This document shows positions 18,714 to 26,924 of a stretch of 64,000 nt of DNA, piece after piece. Made by a program: the position numbers and the translations under genes. Under the pieces are notes generated by a model that saw only the letters and a list, made by a program, of their open reading frames with translations, did not search any database and was not told the origin of the DNA. This DNA comes from Croceivirga sp. (lineage in GTDB: Bacteria > Bacteroidota > Bacteroidia > Flavobacteriales > Flavobacteriaceae). The DNA is taken from assembly GCA_028284935.1 (NCBI GenBank), contig JANQQQ010000038.1:1-64000 (forward strand), written 5' to 3'. How positions within the stretch are numbered: the stretch's first letter is position 1; the number at the start of each line of letters is the position of its first letter.

Positions 18714-19103
18714 ATGAAAAAAGTAGTAGCATTATTAGTATTGGCCTTAGGTCTGGCATTTCAAAGCAATGCACAAGATAAAATGATGTCCAAAGATGTT
18801 AAGACCATTAAATTGGAGCAAACTCCTGGGGAGTTTACCCAGAAAACGGTAACAGTACCTGCTGGCACCTATATTTTTGAAGTAGTCAATAATGGGATTG
18901 ACCATAACGTAGGGTTCGTATTGGTTGAAAAAGGAAAGGACGTGAGCAAGCCAGAAAATCATATTCAGACGGCCTATGTTACTTCACCTGTAGGGACCAA
19001 TGAAACCCAAACCTCAAAACCTACGGTTTTGGCCAAGGGGGAATACGTATATTTCTGCCCGTTGAACCCAACGTCTAAGGATAATACCTTGATAGTGAAA
19101 TAG
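18714..19103 (+). CDS. secreted cupredoxin-like protein
   Basis: 129 residues with a Sec signal peptide (1-20, cut after SNA) and a single cupredoxin-fold domain. Of the type I copper ligands the first His (GIDHNVGF near 63) and the Cys (YVYFCPLNPTSKD near 116) are present, but no His or Met follows the Cys at the usual distance, so the copper site is incomplete. The CPLNPT loop is seen in other flavobacterial members, so this is a family trait rather than damage. Periplasmic, last gene of the AhpD-like run; a good terminator follows. Confidence 0.8.
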   Translation: MKKVVALLVLALGLAFQSNAQDKMMSKDVKTIKLEQTPGEFTQKTVTVPAGTYIFEVVNNGIDHNVGFVLVEKGKDVSKPENHIQTAYVTSPVGTNETQTSKPTVLAKGEYVYFCPLNPTSKDNTLIVK

Positions 19104-19122
19104 CAGAGGTTTTGATTATGGG

Positions 19123-19156
19123 AAAACCCGGCCAGTACACTTGTGGTCGGGTTTTT
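19123..19156. terminator. bidirectional terminator between cupredoxin-like gene and tetR
   Basis: AAAACCCGGCCA (19123-19134) pairs with TGGTCGGGTTTT (19144-19155) with one G-T pair, flanked by A and T runs. It serves the rightward gene; its right edge touches the stop codon of the opposing TetR gene. Confidence 0.8.
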
Positions 19157-19736
19157 ATTGCTTAAACCTGGCTTCTGAAAACAAGGAAGGCGCAATGCTT
19201 TTGGCCAGATGAATGGGCCAATCGTTTTGGTGCAAATGACTTTCTGTAATGGCACTTTCAAACAGTAGGTAAAGGGCACCCGATATTTTTTCAATTTCAG
19301 CCTTTGAAACATGGGCGATATTATCTCCCACCAGATCACCCAAAAACAATAGCAATTCCTTTTTCTGCTTTTGAATGACCCCATGTATTTTTTTATCTTT
19401 TGGACTCAATTCGCCTAAGGTCTTCTGAGCCCAACATCCATAAAACCCATCCCTTCTGTATAGGGTTCTTAGAAAATCAAAAATGGCCAATAGTTGGTTT
19501 TTTCCAAGTGATTTTGATCGTACATAAGGCGTCAATTGTTCCATAAAATTTTTATGTCTTGACTCCAAATAGGCAATACAGATGGCTTCCTTGGATTTAA
19601 AATGATGGTAAAGCGTGGCCTTTGCAATCCCCGTTTTTTCTATGATTTCGTTGATTCCAGTGGAATTGTAGCCATTTTTGTAAAACAACAGGTCAGCTGT
19701 TTCCAGAATCTGATCTTTCATATTGGTCTTTTGCAT
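19155..19736 (-). CDS. TetR-family transcriptional regulator
   Basis: 193 residues with the TetR helix-turn-helix at about 5-55 (GINEIIEKTGIAKATLYHHFKSKEAI). The rest is the ligand and dimer domain, TetR_C-like. The frame opens further upstream but I start at ATG 19736; ATG 19721 five codons on is also possible because the -7 box TACCTTTG (19747-19740) would make 19736 nearly leaderless. A palindrome lies just upstream, so it probably represses itself. Target unclear; the divergent gene at 19906 encodes a small export-like membrane protein and is the best candidate. Confidence 0.88.
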   Translation of the reverse strand: MQKTNMKDQILETADLLFYKNGYNSTGINEIIEKTGIAKATLYHHFKSKEAICIAYLESRHKNFMEQLTPYVRSKSLGKNQLLAIFDFLRTLYRRDGFYGCWAQKTLGELSPKDKKIHGVIQKQKKELLLFLGDLVGDNIAHVSKAEIEKISGALYLLFESAITESHLHQNDWPIHLAKSIAPSLFSEARFKQ

Positions 19737-19739
19737 ATT

Positions 19740-19762
19740 CAAAGGTAAAAAAAGACCGGTCT
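19740..19762 (-). promoter_or_regulatory. promoter and likely TetR operator
   Basis: Reverse-strand -7 box TACCTTTG (19747-19740) and, 5 bases upstream, the 10-base palindrome AGACCGGTCT (19753-19762) continued by GTCTA. Such GC-centred AGACnnGTCT palindromes are common operators of TetR repressors; position over the promoter suits repression. Confidence 0.55.
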
Positions 19763-19905
19763 GTCTATATGTCCATAGGACAAAAGTTTTCTTTTGAACT
19801 ATCAACATCTTATAGATTCAATGTTGATTGAAATTTTAATCAAATTTTAGCGTTTTGAATCCAATAAAATTGCGGTTTCAAGAGTAGTTTAGCAAAAAAT
19901 TGCCG

Positions 19906-20358
19906 ATGATTGTTGACCTCATCACTTCCATATTGTGGAGCCTTTCGCCTTTTGGGGAATCCAAGGTGGGGATTCCCTATGGCATATCACAAGGGGTTAA
20001 TAGCTATCTTATATTCATCACCTGTTTTTTGGCCAATGTATTGGTATTTCCTATCATGATGTTCTTCCTGGAAAATATCAATAATCGATTGATTTCATGG
20101 CGACCCTACAAAAGGGTAGCGGTATGGGTGGGCCAACGTGCAAAATCAGGAACGGGCAAGAAAATCAATCGTTTTGGGTTTTTAGGTTTGGCGCTCTTCG
20201 TGATGCTTCCAGTTCCTGGTACCGGGGTCTATGCAGGCAGTATTGCCGCTTATTTGTTTCAAATAGAACGCAAAAAGGCTTTTGTTGCCAATGCCATAGG
20301 CATCTTTTTTTCTTCCCTTATCATTTGGGCATTGTCCATATCCGTAGTCGCTATCTGA
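19906..20358 (+). CDS. small multi-drug export family membrane protein
   Basis: 150-residue integral membrane protein with about four helices, of the small multi-drug export family (PF06695) by pattern: SPFGESKVGIPYGI near 15-28, FLGLALFVMLPVPGTGVYAGSIAAY near 90-113 and a hydrophobic C-terminal helix. The name of the family is historical; transport activity is not proven here. Start at ATG 19906, two codons after a TTG that also opens the frame. Divergent from tetR. Its stop abuts the stop of the opposing Gfo/Idh gene. Confidence 0.8.
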   Translation: MIVDLITSILWSLSPFGESKVGIPYGISQGVNSYLIFITCFLANVLVFPIMMFFLENINNRLISWRPYKRVAVWVGQRAKSGTGKKINRFGFLGLALFVMLPVPGTGVYAGSIAAYLFQIERKKAFVANAIGIFFSSLIIWALSISVVAI

Positions 20359-21762
20359 TTATACGGTTTTCATTAAAACAGGGTTCCATTCCACAGGCTG
20401 CTTTTTATAATAGCTCTCATTGGCCAATATTGCGGCACCTGCAGCTCGAAGTCCAAAGGTGGGGTCTTGTATTACGTTACCTTTCTCTCGAATAGCTGTG
20501 AAGAAATTATAAAAATGATCGTGGTGGGAACCTTTGTAATCCCTTGGTGATTCCCAGGTGGTCGTTCCCGTTTTTAAAGCTGATTTTCTGGTTTTCTCTC
20601 TGGGATGTACATGGTTGTTCCTGATTTGTTCTTGTGTGGCCTCAGTAAACGCAACCATCGAATAATCTCCAGGGGCCATATTTAATTTGGAGCGTTTGAC
20701 TGTTACCGAATTCCAACCTATTTCCAATTCACCTTCGGTTCCAATGAGTTTAAACCCAGAACCACCTCCTGACCCGGCGATGAAGTTGACTCTAAAAACG
20801 GCATTGAATGCAGCATGGGTCTTGGTCTTTGGAAAATCGTAAAGGGTTATGCTTACATCGGGCACATCCCTACCATCCTTCCAGTAACGCAATCCCCCCG
20901 TTGCGAGTGCACTTGTGGGCCCCATGGAATCAATCATATAATGTAAAGACGAAAAAGCATGTACAAATAAATCGCCTGCGACGCCCGTACCATAATCCTT
21001 ATAATTTCGCCATCTAAAGAATCGCTTGGCATCATACGGCACTTTTGGCGCATTACCGAGAAACGTGTCGAAGTCAACGGTATCCGGATTCTGATCCGGT
21101 GGAATTGGATATTGCCAAGCACCTTCAGCTGAGTAACGGTCGTTGTAAAAATCAAGCATCACCAATTCACCAATGGCACCGTCCTCATATAATTGTTTGC
21201 CTTTTTCATTGACCAATGAGGACATTCCCTGACTTCCTATTTGGCAAATTTTACCACTTGATTTTTGGGTGGCAATGATTTCTTGGCCTTCCTCCCACTT
21301 TTGGACCATTGGTTTTTCACAGTATACGTGTTTCCCTGCGTTAAGGGCGGCGATGGTAATTTTTTGGTGCCAATGGTCGGGGGTCGCTACTATGACAGCA
21401 TCAATATCTGGTCGTTCCAAGAGTTCCCTATAATCCCTTGTTGTAAATAGGGTATCTCCCCAAAGCTCTTTGGCCCTGTCCAATCGGCCTTGGTACAGAT
21501 CACAGGCGGCCACTACCTTTACGCCATCGACAGATAGAGCGGCGCGGGTATCATAAATGCCTTGAATTCCCGAACCAATAAGACCTAGGTTGATTTGGTC
21601 ATTGGCCAAAAAGGAAGCCTGATATTCACGTGGCGCCAAAAACAAACGCTCCCCTTGGGAAGCTGAAATTAGGTAGGGTGAGGCACTTACCGCTGCAGAC
21701 GCCATGGAGGCTTTTTTTATAAAAGACCGTCTTGAGCTTCTTGAACTTTTCTTGGAATTCAT
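20359..21762 (-). CDS. Tat-exported Gfo/Idh/MocA-family oxidoreductase
   Basis: 467 residues. N-terminus has a twin-arginine signal (SRRSFIKKASMASAAV, 11-26), so the folded protein is exported with its cofactor. NAD(P)-binding Rossmann domain: LGLIGSGIQGIYDTR near 58-72; catalytic motif AGKHVYCEKPM near 142-152 with the EKP Lys; C-terminal substrate domain from about 190 (GFKLIGTEGELEIGW near 350). Substrate probably a sugar or cyclitol. No sugar-degradation cluster surrounds it. Confidence 0.88.
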   Translation of the reverse strand: MNSKKSSRSSRRSFIKKASMASAAVSASPYLISASQGERLFLAPREYQASFLANDQINLGLIGSGIQGIYDTRAALSVDGVKVVAACDLYQGRLDRAKELWGDTLFTTRDYRELLERPDIDAVIVATPDHWHQKITIAALNAGKHVYCEKPMVQKWEEGQEIIATQKSSGKICQIGSQGMSSLVNEKGKQLYEDGAIGELVMLDFYNDRYSAEGAWQYPIPPDQNPDTVDFDTFLGNAPKVPYDAKRFFRWRNYKDYGTGVAGDLFVHAFSSLHYMIDSMGPTSALATGGLRYWKDGRDVPDVSITLYDFPKTKTHAAFNAVFRVNFIAGSGGGSGFKLIGTEGELEIGWNSVTVKRSKLNMAPGDYSMVAFTEATQEQIRNNHVHPREKTRKSALKTGTTTWESPRDYKGSHHDHFYNFFTAIREKGNVIQDPTFGLRAAGAAILANESYYKKQPVEWNPVLMKTV

Positions 21763-21880
21763 TTTTAAAGAGATGATGGTGAACCCTGAAGTTAAACTAT
21801 TTTCTCAAAAGTTGAAAAGACTGCGAATGTCACTTTTTAACGATGGGAGACAACTTCATTTTTAAGAGTGGCCTCATTTT

Positions 21881-21903
21881 AATTGATACATCAATTATAT
21901 TTG
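21881..21903 (+). promoter_or_regulatory. marR promoter with overlapping palindromic operator
   Basis: AATTGAT-AC-ATCAATT (21881-21896) is a perfect 7-base inverted repeat, running straight into the perfect -7 box TATATTTG (21896-21903). This arrangement, 17 bases before the marR ATG, is that of an autoregulated MarR operator. Confidence 0.65.
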
Positions 21904-21919
21904 CATCAAATAAACAATC

Positions 21920-22354
21920 ATGAATTTAAAAGCGCCTACGGATATTGTTATTTATACCATTGAAGAAGCCATTAAATCGTACAGGAAATTTGCCCAGAAA
22001 AATATCCGGAAAGTTGAAGGCAATATCACCGTGGATCAAGCACTTCTTCTCATCCTGCTAAAAAATAGTCCGGAGTTGTCTCAGGGAGAAATGGCAGAAA
22101 TCCTATTCAAGGACTACGCCTCCATTACTAGAATGATAGAACTAATGGTTAAAAAAAAATATTTGACCCGAAATGAAAGTCAGGAGGACCGAAGAAGAAA
22201 ACAACTAATACTGTCCAATGAGGGAGAGAAGACGTTAAAAAGACTTTTCCCAATTATTGAATCCAATAGGAATCAAGCCTTGAGGGGTTTAAGTGCATCA
22301 GAATTAGCGCAATTGGATTCCATATTGAAAAAAATAATCATCAACTGTAAGTAA
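21920..22354 (+). CDS. MarR-family transcriptional regulator
   Basis: 144 residues, winged helix: LSQGEMAEILFKDYASITRMIELM (54-77) is the recognition region and NESQEDRRRKQLILSNEG the wing. No Cys near the N-terminus, so not an OhrR-type thiol sensor. Six bases before the serine hydrolase gene on the same strand: same operon, likely controlling it and itself through the palindrome at 21881-21896. Confidence 0.9.
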   Translation: MNLKAPTDIVIYTIEEAIKSYRKFAQKNIRKVEGNITVDQALLLILLKNSPELSQGEMAEILFKDYASITRMIELMVKKKYLTRNESQEDRRRKQLILSNEGEKTLKRLFPIIESNRNQALRGLSASELAQLDSILKKIIINCK

Positions 22355-22360
22355 AAGAAC

Positions 22361-23356
22361 ATGAAAAAATATTGTCTAGTCATTCTTACTATTTCAGCGT
22401 TGGCGAGCTGCAAAAAAGAAGCTGAGAAAAAACCACTTCCCATAAATGAGGCCAAAATTGAAAAAATAAGGGGTTTTTTGAAGGAGAGGGCTTCAAAGGA
22501 CAGCTTGCATGGCGTGGTATTGATTGGCAAAAATGACAAAATCCTCTTACATGAAGCATATGGCTATGTTGACTTGGACTCCATTGAAGAACATACGCTC
22601 AATACGCAAATAGGTCAGGCCTCATTGGGAAAAATGTTTACGGCAATTTCCATAATGCAACTTGTAGCAGAAGGTAAGATTGACATGGATGATTTGGCAA
22701 GCAAATATTTAGATGACATTGAAACCGCAGCCATTAGGGACAGTGTGAAAATTAAACATTTATTATCCCATACAAGTGGGATGGGAAGTTATTGGAAGGA
22801 GTTGCGAGCAACGGAAGAAATCGTAGGAGATGAATTGGACTTTATTTATTCCTTGGTCAAGAACGATACCTTACATTCACCTGTTGGAAAAGCCTTTGTT
22901 TACAGCAATTCAGGATTTATTCTACTTGGGAGAATAGTCGAAAAAGTTACTGGGATGAAATATGCGGATTACGTTAGTAGAAATGTCTTTGAAAGAAGCG
23001 GAATGACAAATTCCGAAATAATGGCATCCGCTGGGGGCGGCAAAGGAACGGCCGAGGATTTATGGAGATTTGGACAAGCACTAAAAACAGGAAAACTCTT
23101 AGCTGAAAACAGATTGGCAATAATGACTAAAAAGCAGTCGGATGTAGGTTATGGCTATGGTTTTATGTTAAATGAAAAAGGAAACATTAAGTCATTCGGT
23201 CATAATGGCGGTTTTTGGGACGGTGATAAATTGGGAAATGCGGCTTATTTCTTCATTCTCGACAATGGATATACCATTGTCTCATTGTCGAATAGGAATC
23301 CGGATATAGGAGGAATAGGTGAAAAGCTAAATGAATTCTTAGTTTCGAGGAAGTAA
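22361..23356 (+). CDS. serine hydrolase lipoprotein (beta-lactamase / penicillin-binding family)
   Basis: 331 residues, lipoprotein signal ending LASC at residues 14-17. Class C beta-lactamase fold (Beta-lactamase family PF00144): SxxK is QASLGKMF near 87-94, YxN is YSNSGFIL near 182, and HNGG near 285 stands for the KTG-type motif. More likely an esterase or D-aminopeptidase than a true beta-lactamase, as for most proteins of this group. Forms an operon with the upstream marR. Anchored to a membrane facing the periplasm or surface. Confidence 0.88.
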   Translation: MKKYCLVILTISALASCKKEAEKKPLPINEAKIEKIRGFLKERASKDSLHGVVLIGKNDKILLHEAYGYVDLDSIEEHTLNTQIGQASLGKMFTAISIMQLVAEGKIDMDDLASKYLDDIETAAIRDSVKIKHLLSHTSGMGSYWKELRATEEIVGDELDFIYSLVKNDTLHSPVGKAFVYSNSGFILLGRIVEKVTGMKYADYVSRNVFERSGMTNSEIMASAGGGKGTAEDLWRFGQALKTGKLLAENRLAIMTKKQSDVGYGYGFMLNEKGNIKSFGHNGGFWDGDKLGNAAYFFILDNGYTIVSLSNRNPDIGGIGEKLNEFLVSRK

Positions 23357-23481
23357 ACCAATATTCCCGCACTTTTAGGTTGCCTAAGGATACCACAATT
23401 TTAATTTTTATAGTAAAGGCAGCATTGTATTAATGAAGAAGAACGTTAATGCGATCTTTTTGTGATTATAGTTGGATGGAC

Positions 23482-24588
23482 TTAAAAATCAAACTTCAAC
23501 TGCACAGAGACTGTTTCTTCTTGATCGGATTTTGCGATCTTTTTCTTTTCCGTGTTGAGGTTGGCCAACGAGATACCCAACAGGCGTACTGAATTTTGCA
23601 TGGAACTTTGATACAGCAGTTCCTTTGCGGTTTCCAATATCAAGTCTTTTTCTGAAATGAAATAGGGCAGGGTCTTGCTACGGGTTTGAAGGGTAAAATC
23701 ACTGTATTTGATTTTAAGTGTAATGGTCTTGCCGGCGATTTTCGACTTTTTTAGACGTCGCTCCAGTTCTTCTGCGATATTACCCAAACGTTCCAACATA
23801 AAGATTTCACTGCTTAGGTTCTCTCGAAAAGTGCGTTCCGCCCCCACTGATTTTGGAATGCGTTCCGGTTTCACCTCGCTTAAGTGAATGCCACGTACAA
23901 CGTGGTAATAGTAACTTCCACTTTTGCCAAAATGATCATCCAAGAACTCCTGTGTTTTCTCTTTAAGGTCCCTGCCTGTAAAAATGCCCAGTTTGTACAT
24001 TCTTTGGGCGGTCACCTTTCCAACTCCGTAAAATTTACGAATATCCAAATCTTCCAAAAATTGTAAAACCTCCTCGGGATTGACCGTTTTTTGTCCATTT
24101 GGCTTATTATAATCACTGGCAACTTTCGCAATAAATTTGTTGATTGAGATTCCTGCGGATGCTGTTAGACCTGTTTTATCACGTATTTTTTGACGAATCT
24201 CCTTGGCAATCATGGTAGCGGAAGGGTTCCCTTTCTTGTTTTCCGTGACATCCAGATAGGCTTCGTCCAAAGAAAGGGGTTCCACCAAATCCGTATACTC
24301 AAAGAAGACGTGCCGAACTTGTTGGGAAACCTCCTTATATCTATCGAACCTTGGTTTTACAAAGATGAGTTCCGGGCAGTTTTTTTGAGCCAAATATCCG
24401 CTCATGGCACTTCTTACCCCAAATTTTCGTGCTTCATAGCTGGCCGCCGAAACAACGCCCCGTTTTGAACCTCCCCCCACAGCCACGGGCTTCCCTTTTA
24501 GTTCAGGATTATCGTGCTGTTCCACGGAAGCATAAAACGCATCCATGTCCACGTGAATAATTTTTCGAAGGGGAAAATCAAAGTCCAT
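23482..24588 (-). CDS. dinB: DNA polymerase IV (Y family)
   Basis: Error-prone translesion polymerase of 368 residues. Catalytic carboxylates are in HVDMDAFYASVEQ near 12-24 and PLSLDEAYLDVT near 104-115; GVGKVTAQRMYKLGI near 180 is the helix-hairpin-helix, and the little-finger domain occupies about 235-345. The last residues VQLKFDF form a plausible beta-clamp-binding tail. Start at ATG 24588, two codons inside a frame opened by TTG. No LexA-type box recognised. Confidence 0.94.
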   Translation of the reverse strand: MDFDFPLRKIIHVDMDAFYASVEQHDNPELKGKPVAVGGGSKRGVVSAASYEARKFGVRSAMSGYLAQKNCPELIFVKPRFDRYKEVSQQVRHVFFEYTDLVEPLSLDEAYLDVTENKKGNPSATMIAKEIRQKIRDKTGLTASAGISINKFIAKVASDYNKPNGQKTVNPEEVLQFLEDLDIRKFYGVGKVTAQRMYKLGIFTGRDLKEKTQEFLDDHFGKSGSYYYHVVRGIHLSEVKPERIPKSVGAERTFRENLSSEIFMLERLGNIAEELERRLKKSKIAGKTITLKIKYSDFTLQTRSKTLPYFISEKDLILETAKELLYQSSMQNSVRLLGISLANLNTEKKKIAKSDQEETVSVQLKFDF

Positions 24589-24615
24589 ATTCAAAATTAG
24601 GGTATATTTAAATGA

Positions 24616-25293
24616 GTGAAGAACCGAGAAAAGACGGCAATTGTTTTGGGAGCCACAGGATTAGTAGGAGGAATACTTCTTGAAATGCTCCTAATGGACA
24701 AACGTTATGATAAGGTGGTGGTGTTTTCCAGGAAGGCTTTGGACAAGTCACACGCTAAACTAAAAATCCATATTGGTGATTTATTTCAATTGGAGTCCTT
24801 TGAGCAAGACTTTAAAGGTGACGAAGTTTATTGTTGTGTTGGGAGCACCCAAGCTAAAACCCCTGACTTGAACATTTATAGACAGGTTGATTTTGGAATT
24901 CCAGTAGCTGCCTCGAAGCTTTGCGTCAAAAATGGAATCAATACCATGATTGTAGTTTCAGCTTTGGGAGCAAATCCAAGGAGTGGTCTATTTTATAATC
25001 GTATCAAAGGAGAGATGGAACGTGCGGTTTTGGGATTTAAGTTAGACAAAACCCATATCGTACAACCTGCGCTCATAGGGGGCAACAGAAAAGAAGAACG
25101 ACCTGGAGAGTCGTTTTTTAAAAGGGTAATGGCAACAGTGGACATGCTGATGGTGGGTCCACTCCAAAAATATAGAATGATTGAAGCTGCATGTATTGCC
25201 AAAGCAATGCTTTGGTTAGCCAACCATCCTTTTGAAAAGGTACGAATACCATCAGATGAGTTAAGAAAATTATGTGGTGATGCAGCATCTTGA
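24616..25293 (+). CDS. NAD(P)-binding Rossmann protein, atypical SDR (Tat-interacting/HTATIP2-like)
   Basis: 225 residues. N-terminal nucleotide motif VLGATGLVGGILLEMLL (9-25) and conserved VVSALGANPRSGLFYNRIKGEMERAV with the YxxxK-like pair near 130-140. This pattern is that of the oxidoreductase HTATIP2/YtfG-like group of atypical short-chain dehydrogenases; substrate unknown. The only available start in frame is GTG 24616, directly after an in-frame TGA. First gene of a tight four-gene run; overlaps the CYTH gene by 14 bases. Confidence 0.78.
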   Translation: MKNREKTAIVLGATGLVGGILLEMLLMDKRYDKVVVFSRKALDKSHAKLKIHIGDLFQLESFEQDFKGDEVYCCVGSTQAKTPDLNIYRQVDFGIPVAASKLCVKNGINTMIVVSALGANPRSGLFYNRIKGEMERAVLGFKLDKTHIVQPALIGGNRKEERPGESFFKRVMATVDMLMVGPLQKYRMIEAACIAKAMLWLANHPFEKVRIPSDELRKLCGDAAS

Positions 25294-25759
25294 AGTTGAA
25301 CGCAAGTTTTTGGTGAGATCGGATGGTTATAGGGACGATGCGGTCACCGAGATCCGAATAGTTCAAGGTTTTTTAAATACCCATCCTGAGCGCACGGTCC
25401 GGGTACGGCTAAAGGGAGACAAGGGTTTTTTGACCGTCAAGGGAAAGGGGAACGACACGGGCACCACCCGATTTGAATGGGAAACTGAACTTAGCCTTGC
25501 CGAAGCGACCAACCTCATTGACCTTTGCGAACCTATTATTCTGGAAAAAATACGGTTTGAGGTGCCTTTTGGCAAACATACTTATGAAGTGGATGAGTTC
25601 CTTGGGGAAAACAAAGGGTTGGTGGTTGCAGAACTCGAGTTGGAACATGAAGACGAACGTTTTAAAAAACCGGATTGGTTGGGCCCAGAGATTACGGGAG
25701 AGACAAGATATTACAATTCACAATTAAGTATAATACCTTTTAACCAATGGAACGATTAA
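25280..25759 (+). CDS. CYTH-domain protein (adenylate cyclase / thiamine triphosphatase-like)
   Basis: 159 residues forming one CYTH domain, which hydrolyses triphosphates in a tunnel of charged residues. The N-terminal EVERKFLV motif at 6-13 gives the ExExK signature; alternating charged strands follow (RTVRVRLKGDKGFLTVKGK, FEWETEL, EVDEFLGE, AELELE). Such short bacterial forms are usually inorganic triphosphatases. ATG 25280 chosen over two GTG codons just upstream. Overlaps both neighbours, so translationally coupled. Confidence 0.88.
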   Translation: MQHLEVERKFLVRSDGYRDDAVTEIRIVQGFLNTHPERTVRVRLKGDKGFLTVKGKGNDTGTTRFEWETELSLAEATNLIDLCEPIILEKIRFEVPFGKHTYEVDEFLGENKGLVVAELELEHEDERFKKPDWLGPEITGETRYYNSQLSIIPFNQWND

Positions 25760-26238
25760 ACCTGATTTTGTTCTTGGGTGCCTTGGCTTTTTTTGGGTGC
25801 AAAGAAGTAGGACAACCTGAAGTGCCGATCAAGGGGGATACGCCAAAAAAAAGTATGGCAGAGCTTAGACAAGACCTTATTGAAAATGGCTTCGAGATTT
25901 TTGACTATGTTGATGAAAAGACCAAGGATACGGTCATCATGCAGCAGTATTTTATTGCCTTTTTAAAGCGTGGTCCGGAACGTTCACAGGACAAAGCTAC
26001 TGCGGATAGTCTTCAGGCCTTACATATGGCACATTTAGGGAGGATGTATGAAGCAGGGTATGCCGATATTTCCGGTCCGTTTGGGGATGATGGTGATATT
26101 CGGGGGATTACTATTTACAACGTACCTACCTTACAAATGGCCGATAGTTTGGCCAATATGGATCCTGCGGTAAAAGCAGGTCGTTTAGAGATTGAAATCC
26201 ACCCTTGGTGGGCAGCAAAGGGGTTTCCACTGCGCTAG
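25747..26238 (+). CDS. lipoprotein with YCII-like domain
   Basis: 163 residues. Lipoprotein signal at 1-18 (LAFFGC). The mature part carries a YCII-related domain (MQQYFIAFLKRGPERSQD near 59-76, HLGRMYEAGYADISGPFGDDGDIRG near 96-120, and a final EIEIHPWW). YCII domains resemble ferredoxin-like dimeric alpha-beta barrels; catalytic His-Asp pair may be His96/Asp113-115. A membrane-anchored form is typical of flavobacteria. Overlaps the CYTH gene by 13 bases. Confidence 0.8.
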   Translation: MERLNLILFLGALAFFGCKEVGQPEVPIKGDTPKKSMAELRQDLIENGFEIFDYVDEKTKDTVIMQQYFIAFLKRGPERSQDKATADSLQALHMAHLGRMYEAGYADISGPFGDDGDIRGITIYNVPTLQMADSLANMDPAVKAGRLEIEIHPWWAAKGFPLR

Positions 26239-26248
26239 AATCGTTGTT

Positions 26249-26914
26249 ATGAGGACGACAAAGGGCATATGGTTACTGAATTCCTTTATCCTACTATGTG
26301 CTGCCATCGCCATTTTCATGGATCACCAAAAGAGTTCTTGGTTTTTGGTATTCAAACCCCTTACCACAATTCTGGTCATTCTTGTTCCGCTTATGTCAAA
26401 GACCACGGATAAGGTCTTTCAAAGATGGATGATTATAGCCCTTGGTTTTTGCCTTTTGGGAGATATCCTCTTACTGAAACCGGACTTTTTTGTTTATGGA
26501 TTGGGAGCTTTTCTTATTGCCCATCTTATTTTTGCCAAAGGATTTATGGAAGCACAAGGATTTCAGAAAAACCCCATAGTTTTAGTGGTTTTGCTACTTA
26601 TTGGCGTTGGGCTCTATTTTTGGCTGTACCCAGATTTGGGAGCACTCAAGTACCCTGTTGCAGCATACGTATTGGTTATTCTTTTTATGGTTTGGCAGGC
26701 CATTGGACTGTATTTTAAAATAAAGAAAACAACTTTTGCCTTAATTGCTTCAGGAGCCTTGTTTTTCATGTTTTCTGATAGTATGATTGCCGTAAACAAG
26801 TTTAAGATGGCATTTAAATTTTCCGGTGTTGTGATATTATCGACCTATTGGTTGGCCATTGTTCTTATTGCAAATTCGGTCCATACATTGGAAAAGACCC
26901 AATCAAAACAGTAA
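26249..26914 (+). CDS. lysoplasmalogenase (YhhN/TMEM86 family)
   Basis: 221-residue integral membrane protein with eight or so hydrophobic helices; the YhhN family motifs LLGDILLL near 68 and FMFSDSMIAVNKF near 174-186 contain the conserved acidic residues. Family members cleave the vinyl ether bond of lysoplasmalogen. Start at ATG 26249 just after the stop of the YCII gene; the frame also opens upstream inside that gene. Last gene of the four-gene run. Confidence 0.85.
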   Translation: MRTTKGIWLLNSFILLCAAIAIFMDHQKSSWFLVFKPLTTILVILVPLMSKTTDKVFQRWMIIALGFCLLGDILLLKPDFFVYGLGAFLIAHLIFAKGFMEAQGFQKNPIVLVVLLLIGVGLYFWLYPDLGALKYPVAAYVLVILFMVWQAIGLYFKIKKTTFALIASGALFFMFSDSMIAVNKFKMAFKFSGVVILSTYWLAIVLIANSVHTLEKTQSKQ

Positions 26915-26924
26915 TGCCAACTGC

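Noticed and set aside
22361-23356. Antibiotic-resistance beta-lactamase
   Set aside because: SxxK/YxN/HxG set occurs in many esterases and peptidases; lipoprotein form beside marR gives no evidence for drug hydrolysis.
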